Shown: piece after piece, positions 1 through 5,433 of the stretch | How the letters are laid out: each line of letters opens with the position of its first letter | How positions within the stretch are numbered: the first letter of the stretch is position 1 | Assembly (NCBI GenBank): GCA_019749855.1 | Contig: JAIEPI010000205.1 | Coordinates: 1-10,182, forward strand | From: Rickettsiales bacterium | GTDB taxonomy: Bacteria > Pseudomonadota > Alphaproteobacteria > Rickettsiales > UBA998 | Direction of reading: 5' to 3' | DNA length: 10,182 nt | Notes under the pieces: model-generated | What the model was told of the DNA's origin: nothing | The model's database searches: none | The model's input: only the letters and a program-made list of their open reading frames with translations | Made by a program: the position numbers and the translations under genes

Positions 1-289
1 CTTTATGGAACGCCCGCGTCGCGGTGACAGTAAAAGGCTGATTCTGGGCATCGGTCCCCTGAAATTTGGGATTCATCATCATCGGCTGGGCCTGCTGACC
101 TTTTTCATTGACGGCAATAGTAATGCGCGCCTCTTCCTCCATTAAAGGCAGAATCACGACGACACCCAGCAACACAGTGATCATCAGGCCGAGGGCAATC
201 TTGCTGAACAGCACATATCGACTTCGGCGTGCAAGGACCAGAAGTAGCTTTTGACGGCGATCAATATAGCTATTCGTGAAGCGTGGCAT
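1..289 (-). CDS. lptC: LPS export periplasmic/inner-membrane protein LptC, N-terminal part
   Basis: This is the N-terminal 96 codons of a gene that runs off the left edge. LptC is the bitopic inner-membrane protein that takes LPS from the LptB2FG transporter and passes it to LptA in the periplasm. The translation has a basic cytoplasmic head (residues 1-30, many Arg and Lys), one hydrophobic span at about 29-49, then a periplasmic stretch containing NPKFQGTDAQNQPFTVTATRA-like residues at 73-93. That NP-x-F-x-GTD-x-x-x-x-PF/Y-x-x-TA pattern is what I know from alphaproteobacterial LptC proteins. The ATG lies only 4 bases after the kdsD stop, and the weak ribosome site AGGG overlaps that stop, so translational coupling is likely. 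The lptA and lptB genes would be expected further left, outside the window. The assignment rests on the motif, the topology and the kdsD neighbour, without the C-terminal half. Confidence 0.82.
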   Translation of the reverse strand, partial: MPRFTNSYIDRRQKLLLVLARRSRYVLFSKIALGLMITVLLGVVVILPLMEEEARITIAVNEKGQQAQPMMMNPKFQGTDAQNQPFTVTATRAFHK

Positions 290-293
290 GGCC

Positions 294-1274
294 CTACACC
301 ACGCCCGCACGTAAACAGTCATGCAGGTGTAGCAATCCTGTTGGAACACCCTCGGCGTCCAATGCAAACACACAGGTGATGGATTTGCTGTTCATGATAG
401 CAATCGCCTCAACCGCCAGCATTTTTGCCGTGACGGTGACAGGATGCGGCGTCATAACATCGCGTGCGCACTGAGCCAACAAATCAGGCTGCATATGACG
501 ACGCAAATCACCGTCGGTGATGATACCTATCAGCTTACCCTCCTCACAAACACCCGCACACCCCATGGCATGACGTGTGATGGTGAGCAGCACATCACGC
601 ATTATGTCCGTTGGCGCAACGAGCGGCAACGTTGATTCGGCGTGCATTAAATCCGCCACACGCAGCAGATTCTTCCCCAGCTTGCCGCCCGGATGATAAA
701 CGCGGAAATCATCCTTTGTGAAGCCACGCTGATCCAGTAATGCCATGGCCAATGCATCACCGTAAGCCATCATCATGATGGTGGAAGTTGTTGGCGCGCC
801 AGTGGGGGAAGCTTCTGGTATTTCCGGCAGCACCACGGCCACATTCGCCGCTTCAACCAGCATCGACGTATCCCTGCGCACTAACGCAATAATGGGAATG
901 GCATAACGCTTTGCATAGGAGATCATATCGCCTAATTCTGAGGTTTCGCCCGAATTGGATAACATCATCAGCGCATCATCCGGCGTGATCATCCCCAGAT
1001 CGCCATGGCTGGCCTCACTGGGGTGCACGAAATACGCCGGTGTCCCCGTGGAGGCCATCGTCGCGGCGATTTTGCGCGCCACATGCCCACTTTTGCCCAT
1101 GCCAGTGACGATCAAACGGCCCTTTAGACCAGCAATCAGTTGTACCGCCTGCGTAAATCGAGCGTCTAATGCCTCAGAAACCGCCTTCAGTCCGGCGATT
1201 TCCTGTTCCAGTGTGCGATGACCACTGGCAAGGGCAAGATCGTCATTTGAGGGCAGAGACTGTCGTTTTTCCAT
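294..1274 (-). CDS. kdsD: Arabinose-5-phosphate isomerase KdsD (KpsF/GutQ family)
   Basis: KdsD interconverts ribulose-5-phosphate and arabinose-5-phosphate, the first step toward KDO, the inner-core sugar of LPS. At 326 aa the protein has the normal family length. An N-terminal SIS (sugar isomerase) domain covers about residues 25-185, with GMGKSGHVARK at 58-68, HPSEASHGDLGM at 84-95, SNSGETSE at 106-113 and APTTST at 160-165. Two CBS domains follow at about 207-262 and 272-326. By family alignment with the E. coli enzyme the catalytic set appears intact: Lys61, one of the Glu residues in SNSGE, Glu154 and His194 (in RVYHPGGKLG). The ATG at 1274 gives the family's usual N-terminus, but its ribosome site is weak. 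It sits 40 bases downstream of the glutaredoxin gene and 4 bases upstream of lptC. The kdsD-lptC pairing is a common LPS gene order. The cytoplasmic enzyme call is firm. Confidence 0.95.
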   Translation of the reverse strand: MEKRQSLPSNDDLALASGHRTLEQEIAGLKAVSEALDARFTQAVQLIAGLKGRLIVTGMGKSGHVARKIAATMASTGTPAYFVHPSEASHGDLGMITPDDALMMLSNSGETSELGDMISYAKRYAIPIIALVRRDTSMLVEAANVAVVLPEIPEASPTGAPTTSTIMMMAYGDALAMALLDQRGFTKDDFRVYHPGGKLGKNLLRVADLMHAESTLPLVAPTDIMRDVLLTITRHAMGCAGVCEEGKLIGIITDGDLRRHMQPDLLAQCARDVMTPHPVTVTAKMLAVEAIAIMNSKSITCVFALDAEGVPTGLLHLHDCLRAGVV

Positions 1275-1314
1275 GACAAAGGGATAGCATCATGCGGCTA
1301 CGGCTGCAAGCAGC

Positions 1315-1575
1315 TCACGCAGCCATAACCAGTGATTCAAGTTTACCCGCTCGCTCCAGGGCATTGAGATCGTCAAAACCGCCTACATGCGTGCTGCCGA
1401 TAAATATCTGTGGTACCGTCCGCCGGCCACCTGCTTTCACCACCATGGCATCGCGCACGGCAGTATCCTGCGAAACGTCAATCTCTTTATAGGAATAACC
1501 TTTTGATTGCAACAAGCCCTTAGCGCGAACGCAATAAGGGCAACTGGGAGTACTGTAGACGAGTATTTCCTGCAT
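1315..1575 (-). CDS. grxC: Glutaredoxin 3 (GrxC-type, dithiol)
   Basis: This is a small cytoplasmic thiol-disulfide oxidoreductase that uses glutathione to reduce protein disulfides or mixed disulfides. The 86-aa protein has the whole glutaredoxin fold: an opening strand EILVYS, the dithiol active site CPYC at residues 12-15, the cis-proline motif TVP at 53-55 and the glutathione-contacting GGFDDL at 65-70. I chose the ATG at 1575 because MQEILVYSTPSCPYC matches the usual start of GrxC proteins. A GTG two codons upstream (1581) would add only Met-Ile and is no better placed relative to a ribosome site. The gene lies between fzlA and kdsD, 40 bases before kdsD and in the same direction, so it may be read together with the LPS genes. 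A hairpin separates it from fzlA. Nothing shows a functional tie to LPS synthesis. Confidence 0.92.
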   Translation of the reverse strand: MQEILVYSTPSCPYCVRAKGLLQSKGYSYKEIDVSQDTAVRDAMVVKAGGRRTVPQIFIGSTHVGGFDDLNALERAGKLESLVMAA

Positions 1576-1620
1576 AATCACTCACATAGTATTTGAAACT
1601 AAGTGCATAGGCCAAATCAC

Positions 1621-1654
1621 CGAAAGAGTAAATGCCTAAGCTTGGCATTAGGCA
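1621..1654 (-). terminator. Possible intrinsic terminator after fzlA, with two competing stems
   Basis: Reading the minus strand out of fzlA, TGCCTAA (1654-1648) pairs perfectly with TTAGGCA (1639-1633) over an 8-base loop, and is followed by the T-rich TTTACTCTTTCG (1632-1621). The U-tract is interrupted, so efficiency is uncertain. The same right arm can instead make AATGCC/GGCATT (1644-1649 with 1631-1636). If active, it would end the epimerase-fzlA transcript and leave grxC-kdsD-lptC to another promoter. Confidence 0.45.
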
Positions 1655-1658
1655 ATCA

Positions 1659-1691
1659 TCTAAAAATCAGGCCAGCCTTCTAAAAATCAGG
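1659..1691. repeat. 13-bp direct repeat straddling the fzlA stop codon
   Basis: TCTAAAAATCAGG occurs at 1659-1671 and again at 1679-1691, exactly 20 bases apart. On the minus strand the right copy encodes the last residues Pro-Asp-Phe and the TAG stop of fzlA. The left copy repeats the same bases just past the stop, out of frame with the gene. It looks like a short tandem duplication whose intervening 7 bases have diverged. Confidence 0.7.
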
Positions 1692-2351
1692 GTTTCCATA
1701 ATAGGAAGGCGGATGAAAGCCGCGCACACGGTCCAGCAACAAGGAACGAAAGCTGGAGCGTGATTTTACCAGCGCGTACCATTCCTTAATACCTTGCGCC
1801 TGATTCCATGAAATGTCACCGAGAAAATCCAGTGCTGAAATATGCGACGCCGCCGCAATATCAGCCAGCGTAAAAAACTCACCTGCCAACCAGGTGCGCT
1901 CGGCTAGTAATTCAACCATATACTCATAATGATAGAGCAGGCTCTCTTTGGCCACACGGATCAAATCCGTGTCCGGTGAGCCACATTGCATGAGACGTCG
2001 ATACACTTTTTCAAAAAGGATGGGCCGCGACACTTCATCATAGAATTTTTCATCAAACCATTGGACTAATCGACGGATTTCAGACCGCTCCGCAATGGAT
2101 TCACCAATGAGGTTTGGCAGCTTATACGCTTCTTCAAGATATTCGCTGATCGCATAGCCACCACAATAGACCTGCCCGTTCTCCTCCTGCAACACCGGCA
2201 CATCACCGGCAGGGTTCAAGGCAAAGAAGGCAGCGCGTCCTTCCCACACCGCTTCCTCTATCAACTCCACACCCAGTTGCTTTTCTGCCATTTGAAGACG
2301 TATTTTTCGGCAAAATGGCGAGAGCGGAAGATGGTAAAGTGTGCGGGTCAT
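1680..2351 (-). CDS. fzlA: FtsZ-binding GST-fold protein FzlA
   Basis: FzlA is an alphaproteobacterial cell-division protein with a glutathione-S-transferase fold. In Caulobacter it binds FtsZ, favours curved filament bundles and is needed for constriction. The 223-aa protein has a thioredoxin-like N-terminal domain (residues 3-78: TLYHLPLSPFCRKIR, then NPAGDVPVL with the cis-proline) and a helical C-terminal domain (about 85-205) with RRLVQWFDEKFYDEV, VYRRLM and the GST capping motif TLADIAAA. The tail HPPSYYGNPDF resembles the conserved FzlA C-terminus ending in Asp-Phe, which is important for FtsZ function. Where classical GSTs carry Glu-Ser for glutathione, this protein has GGYAISEYL, suggesting no ordinary transferase activity. 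I chose the ATG at 2351 because MTRTLYHLPLSPF is the family's N-terminus. A GTG at 2381 would add ten unrelated residues. It follows the NDUFA9-like gene by 35 bases, an arrangement I recognise from other alphaproteobacteria. A generic GST is the fallback call. Confidence 0.78.
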   Translation of the reverse strand: MTRTLYHLPLSPFCRKIRLQMAEKQLGVELIEEAVWEGRAAFFALNPAGDVPVLQEENGQVYCGGYAISEYLEEAYKLPNLIGESIAERSEIRRLVQWFDEKFYDEVSRPILFEKVYRRLMQCGSPDTDLIRVAKESLLYHYEYMVELLAERTWLAGEFFTLADIAAASHISALDFLGDISWNQAQGIKEWYALVKSRSSFRSLLLDRVRGFHPPSYYGNPDF

Positions 2352-2386
2352 GCAGGCCGTATTAAAAAAAGAATGTTGCACAGAGA

Positions 2387-3331
2387 TTAAGCAGCGGATC
2401 GCTTTTTATAACGCTCAAGATAATGAGGAACAATCAGCTCAATGGCTTGCGGCTGGATGCCGAGAGATGCAAACCCCTGCGCCGATTCACTGACCACATT
2501 GTCATAACGCAGCAATGCCACCTGATCGCGTGTGAGCATAGGGCTGGGTGTGTGCTCTGCCACGGCCCCCATGGCACTGGCCAGCGCAAAGGGCAGATTC
2601 ACCACGCCATTATGCCGCCCCGTTATCGCCAGCGTGTAGTCAATGATCTGACGAAAGGTCATGATCTCCGGTCCACCTAATTCGTAGGTCTGGCCTTGTG
2701 TTGACTCCTGCCTGAGGCACACCGAAAATGCTTCCGCCACATCATCCACATACACTGGCTGGAAACGAGTGCGCCCACCGCCAATCACGGGCATAAAGGG
2801 CATAAAGCGACTCATGCACGCGAACTGATTGAAAAAATTATCCTCACGCCCAAAAATCACGCTTGGGCGAAGAATTGTGGCGGCTGGAAAAGCCTGCTGC
2901 ACTGCTTTTTCACCTAAAAACTTAGTACGGGCATAGCGCGACTTCGCCGCTCTCTCCACCCCCAGTGCTGACATCTGAATAAAACGCCGAGCCCCTGCCG
3001 CACTGGCTAGTTGCGAAATCTTTTCAGCACCTTGCGCATGAATGGTTGCGAATTTTTGTGCGCCTTTTTCAAACAGGACGCCCACAAGATTAATCACTGC
3101 ATAGGACCCATCCAGCTTGCCTTCTAATGTTTTTGGGTCGGAGATATCCGCATACTCTACGAAAAGCTGTCCAAGATAGCCCTGCGTTTTCACGGTGCCG
3201 GCATCCGCCGCCTGCGGGTTGCGGCACAGGACGCGCACTTGATAGCCATCCTTCAGCAGACGCCGTACGACATACGTCCCCACAAAACCAGTGCCACCAA
3301 ACACAGTCACAAGATTGGGCGTATGAACCAT
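2387..3331 (-). CDS. NDUFA9-like NAD(P)-binding epimerase/dehydratase (atypical SDR)
   Basis: This 314-aa protein belongs to the extended/atypical short-chain dehydrogenase family that includes the mitochondrial complex I accessory subunit NDUFA9. The Rossmann glycine motif GGTGFVG is at residues 12-18, the basic nucleotide-binding end RVLCR at 33-37, the acidic ADISD at 61-65, INLVGVLFE at 80-88, and YARTK, in the Tyr-x-x-x-Lys position, at 133-137. The C-terminal half carries the substrate-domain motif ELGGPEIMTFRQI. Bacterial members are often annotated as complex I NDUFA9 family, but their substrate is unknown and a role in respiration or quinone metabolism is only inferred. The start at 3331 is decided by the ribosome site GGAGG, four bases upstream of the ATG; longer in-frame starts would place that site inside the gene. 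It heads the minus-strand run and is followed closely by fzlA. Confidence 0.88.
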   Translation of the reverse strand: MVHTPNLVTVFGGTGFVGTYVVRRLLKDGYQVRVLCRNPQAADAGTVKTQGYLGQLFVEYADISDPKTLEGKLDGSYAVINLVGVLFEKGAQKFATIHAQGAEKISQLASAAGARRFIQMSALGVERAAKSRYARTKFLGEKAVQQAFPAATILRPSVIFGREDNFFNQFACMSRFMPFMPVIGGGRTRFQPVYVDDVAEAFSVCLRQESTQGQTYELGGPEIMTFRQIIDYTLAITGRHNGVVNLPFALASAMGAVAEHTPSPMLTRDQVALLRYDNVVSESAQGFASLGIQPQAIELIVPHYLERYKKRSAA

Positions 3332-3361
3332 AATACCTCCATCCATTAGGCTTTGGGCGGG

Positions 3362-3391
3362 ACTATAACGCCGCCACAGCAAATGGAGCAA
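3362..3391 (-). promoter_or_regulatory. Candidate promoter for the NDUFA9-fzlA run
   Basis: On the minus strand TTGCTC (3391-3386) and TATAGT (3367-3362) stand 18 bases apart. The -10 matches the consensus at five of six positions and the -35 at three. The distance to the epimerase ATG at 3331 leaves a leader of roughly 25 bases that contains the GGAGG ribosome site. Assigned by eye only. Confidence 0.42.
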
Positions 3392-3425
3392 TGATTTTAT
3401 CTGGCATTACCCACATGCCGAACCA

Positions 3426-3452
3426 TTGACAGCGCCCCTAGTTTTCTATACG
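3426..3452 (+). promoter_or_regulatory. Candidate tRNA-Leu promoter
   Basis: A perfect TTGACA (-35, 3426-3431) is followed after 15 bases by TATACG (3447-3452). The spacer is shorter than usual, but the position, about 17 bases ahead of the mature tRNA 5' end, is right for a stable-RNA promoter. Confidence 0.55.
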
Positions 3453-3468
3453 AACGTGCATCCTGTGT

Positions 3469-3555
3469 GCCCAGGTGGCGGAATTGGTAGACGCACCAGC
3501 TTCAGGTGCTGGCGTTCGTAAGATCGTGGAAGTTCGAGTCTTCTCCTGGGCACCA
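3469..3555 (+). tRNA. tRNA-Leu (anticodon CAG)
   Basis: An 87-base class II tRNA that folds completely. The acceptor stem is GCCCAGG (3469-3475) with CCTGGGC (3545-3551), then discriminator A and an encoded CCA (3553-3555). The anticodon stem CCAGC/GCTGG encloses the seven-base loop TTCAGGT, giving anticodon CAG, which reads CTG leucine codons. The D-arm GTGGCGGAATTGGTAGACGC, the long variable arm and the T-arm with TTCGAGT are typical of tRNA-Leu. The gene marks the left boundary of the A+T-richer segment that follows, and the 3' ends of tRNA-Leu genes are common integration sites. Confidence 0.97.
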
Positions 3556-3608
3556 TTTCAATCAAATCAATTGATTCGCTCTAAAGACCCGTCAGATTGG
3601 GCTTTCTG

Positions 3609-3644
3609 TAGTTCCAGTGGTTTTGTATCCACTATGGAGAACTA
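3609..3644 (+). other. Imperfect hairpin downstream of tRNA-Leu
   Basis: TAGTTC (3609-3614) pairs with GAACTA (3639-3644), and inside it GTGG (3617-3620) pairs with CCAC (3629-3632) around an 8-base loop, with unpaired bases on both sides. No T-tract follows, so it is not a standard terminator. A weaker AAAG-A-CCC/GGGCTTT stem lies just upstream at 3583-3605 and could end the tRNA transcript. Either may simply be chance pairing. Confidence 0.3.
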
Positions 3645-3687
3645 GTAACCCGACAATTATTTATGCTTAGGCCCCACATAATTCTCG

Positions 3688-3918
3688 TCACTGCAAGCCA
3701 TCTACTCCATTTAACCGCTTTTTGTTTTTCAGGTTTTGAAGATACTCCTTATAACCTTCTTCTCCCGACTCAGGCGGATACCATCCGCCTGGTGGAGGGG
3801 TGGGTTCGCTTGTGGCGTTATGAATAATGACAATAAGCACATAGAGTGCGGTGAATGCTCCCCAAAGCATCAGCCCTAGCTTGAATAATTCCCAGATTTG
3901 TCTCAATAGATTCTTCAT
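3688..3918 (-). CDS. Small single-span membrane protein of unknown function (76 aa)
   Basis: I do not recognise a family. The 76-aa protein has a short basic N-terminus (MKNLLRQ), one hydrophobic span at about residues 13-33, a proline-rich linker (SEPTPPPGGWYPP, 37-49) and a charged tail containing YKEYL and KNKKR. The positive N-terminus and lack of a cleavage-like motif suggest an inner-membrane anchor with the tail outside the cytoplasm, but the orientation is inferred. The ATG at 3918 is preceded by AGGGG at good spacing, which supports real expression. It diverges from the coiled-coil gene across about 180 bases. Its size and layout resemble the other small membrane gene at 5114-5338. 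It could be a membrane partner of the coiled-coil protein, or a stray small protein. Confidence 0.62.
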   Translation of the reverse strand: MKNLLRQIWELFKLGLMLWGAFTALYVLIVIIHNATSEPTPPPGGWYPPESGEEGYKEYLQNLKNKKRLNGVDGLQ

Positions 3919-4023
3919 CTATCCCCTGTAGCCACTTTTGTTTGCATCTATATGTATGATGGCGGTCAGGCGTGTCGTCCAGCTATCCACAACATCAAAA
4001 TACTGAGCGACTGCACAATGAAT

Positions 4024-4044
4024 ATATTAACACAATCTTAATAT
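4024..4044. promoter_or_regulatory. A+T-rich inverted repeat in the divergent intergenic region
   Basis: ATATTAA (4024-4030) and TTAATAT (4038-4044) form a perfect 7-base inverted repeat with a 7-base centre, 56 bases before the coiled-coil start. Symmetry of this size could bind a dimeric regulator, but in A+T-rich DNA it can also arise by chance. No good -35/-10 pair stood out nearby. Confidence 0.22.
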
Positions 4045-4099
4045 TTCTACGCGGTTGTTTATGTTAAACCCTTGCTCATTAAAAAAACAGGAGATGAGC

Positions 4100-5092
4100 A
4101 TGGCCCCGTTTACACCCATATCTGCAAGGATTGCAGAAGAAACCGCAGAAAGAAATCGAAAAGAGAAAATTCGGCAAGAACTTGCGACTGCGCAAAGTTC
4201 TCTCAGACGTATTCAAGGTTTAATCTCAACTACTGAAGTGTATATCAGAGAGGCTGGCACAGAAATAGAGACGTTGCGTGGTGAGATTGAGCAACTGCCT
4301 TACCATGCTACTCTGCAAGCCTTAAAAAAGCGGGATTTCTCCGCGCCCATCTATTTTCATAAAATTGTTGAAGAAGTGGTGACGGCTCAGCTTGAGGCGC
4401 TAGTCAAAGCGGTGGAAAGCGAGAAGTTGTTTTTGCATCACCTTCCCGAAGGTCACACAGCTTCTGAGGAGCAGATTATAGCAGCACATGAAGCCTATAA
4501 TAAGAGAGAATTAGAGTATAAAGAGAAAGTAATTGCGGGCGTTGTGGCTAAGCTAGAAGAATGCCTTGAGCCGGCAAAAAAGCAATGGATTAGCATGATC
4601 CAAGATCAAAACGATCATCCATTAGCTAACGTGACGGTTGACATTGCTTCGCATGACGTTGGCAGAAGAACCAGAGGACCCTACAGTTATGAAGGTGAAT
4701 TAATAAGAATAATGAAATTAGGCGCCGAGCATGAATCTTTCATGCTCAAGAACTGTTTTGACTCATCTCATTCAGCGCATGAACTTGTAAATACGATCGA
4801 TCCGTTTTGGGTGTTACAAGAATCATTTGCCAAGGCGATGCAGCAACTAGGTTGTAATGGAAGTTTAGAAGCTGGCGGGGGTGTAACTACTGTGACATTG
4901 AAAGCGAGAATGAATGCCGGAGACAAAGAGGCAGGCGCTGAGTATGCAAGAAAAAATGCCGCTTTATATTCTTTAAGAGGCACAGTCCTAAATAAAAATA
5001 CGCGTTTAACCGAGCTTGCAGAACAGTCCAATGAACTGGAAGCAAAAATCGTGGAACTGGAATCGCAGCTTGGAACATCCATTGCACGCTGA
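4100..5092 (+). CDS. Uncharacterised soluble coiled-coil protein (330 aa)
   Basis: No family is recognised. The N-terminal residues 8-66 are strongly helical and charged (many Glu, Arg and Lys, with hydrophobic residues at heptad-like spacing), followed by further helix at 85-160. The middle (175-270) looks globular, with short strand-like stretches such as NVTVDIASH and GGGVTTVTLKAR. The C-terminal 295-325 returns to coiled coil (LTELAEQSNELEAKIVELESQL). There is no signal peptide or membrane span, so it is probably cytoplasmic unless secreted by a leaderless route. The start at 4100 is set by AGGAG (4089-4093) six bases ahead of the ATG; the ATGs at 4061 and 4094 and the TTG at 4055 lie upstream of, within or beside that site. 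A+T-rich composition sets it apart from the core genes. A structural, phage-tail-like or host-interaction role would be guesswork. Confidence 0.75.
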   Translation: MAPFTPISARIAEETAERNRKEKIRQELATAQSSLRRIQGLISTTEVYIREAGTEIETLRGEIEQLPYHATLQALKKRDFSAPIYFHKIVEEVVTAQLEALVKAVESEKLFLHHLPEGHTASEEQIIAAHEAYNKRELEYKEKVIAGVVAKLEECLEPAKKQWISMIQDQNDHPLANVTVDIASHDVGRRTRGPYSYEGELIRIMKLGAEHESFMLKNCFDSSHSAHELVNTIDPFWVLQESFAKAMQQLGCNGSLEAGGGVTTVTLKARMNAGDKEAGAEYARKNAALYSLRGTVLNKNTRLTELAEQSNELEAKIVELESQLGTSIAR

Positions 5093-5113
5093 TCGGCGCA
5101 AACCCTTCATAAT

Positions 5114-5338
5114 TTAGCGGAATTTTGATGCTCTTCTTTTATAATCTTCGTCATAGATTTTGTAACTACCATTACTGTAATACATTGTTGATGAAACCAG
5201 CGGCCTTTGAGAAAAAAATCCTGAGGGAAGGTCCAAAACAATAAAAGTAACGTAAATAGCCGCAACAGCGGTGAGCGCAATCAGCGCCAGCAACAAAAGC
5301 TCTTTGAGCTGCGTAGCGATGTATTTCAATTTTTTCAT
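5114..5338 (-). CDS. Small single-span membrane protein of unknown function (74 aa)
   Basis: The 74-aa product begins MKKLKY, has a long hydrophobic span at about residues 14-35 (rich in Leu, Ala and Val) and ends in a polar, tyrosine- and lysine-rich tail (SYKIYDEDYKRR). No family is recognised. I chose the ATG at 5338 over the TTG at 5341 because GAGAG stands six bases upstream. It is convergent with the coiled-coil gene, whose stop lies about 20 bases away, with no clear terminator between them. A perfect 12-base TTTTTTAAAAAA palindrome (5358-5369) lies just upstream and might act as an A+T-rich promoter element. It shares length, topology and a few spaced residues (MK-x-L, TA...YV..IV, YK-x-Y) with the protein at 3688-3918, so distant paralogy is possible. 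Confidence 0.58.
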   Translation of the reverse strand: MKKLKYIATQLKELLLLALIALTAVAAIYVTFIVLDLPSGFFSQRPLVSSTMYYSNGSYKIYDEDYKRRASKFR

Positions 5339-5433
5339 CAAAATCTCTCAATTCTACTTTTTTAAAAAATATCTTTGCTCAAATCAAATCAACCCGAAGC
5401 AATCACCATTTTTGACTTGATGTTGCAAAAGGA

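Larger units (their letters stand above)
3556..5415. other. Possible acquired islet between tRNA-Leu and RNase D
   Basis: This segment carries only genes of unrecognised function and is visibly richer in A+T than its surroundings. By hand count, 20 of the 60 bases at 4681-4740 are G or C, against 33 of 60 at 661-720 in kdsD and 38 of 60 at 7501-7560 in acnA. It starts right at a tRNA 3' end and stops just before a core gene. I see no integrase, transposase or convincing att repeat; the best match between the ends is the 11-base AATCAAATCAA at 3560-3570 and 5382-5392. The limits given are approximate. Confidence 0.4.

Noticed and set aside
955..1221. Plus-strand open frame inside kdsD
   Set aside because: It is opposite conserved SIS-domain codons of kdsD, with no ribosome site and no recognisable protein.
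3609..3644. Strong intrinsic terminator for the tRNA
   Set aside because: The stem is interrupted and no T-tract follows, so it is recorded only as a hairpin.
4768..5082. Minus-strand 104-codon frame opposite the coiled-coil gene
   Set aside because: It is serine- and alanine-rich, as expected from reading Glu/Leu/Ala-rich coiled-coil codons backwards, and it has no credible start signal.
3688..5338. Toxin-antitoxin or type I hydrophobic toxin pair
   Set aside because: The small membrane proteins are longer than typical type I toxins, and I see no antisense RNA promoter or partner antitoxin beside them.
3556..5415. Prophage or integrative element with integrase
   Set aside because: No integrase, recombinase, replication or capsid gene is present; only composition and the tRNA position suggest mobility.
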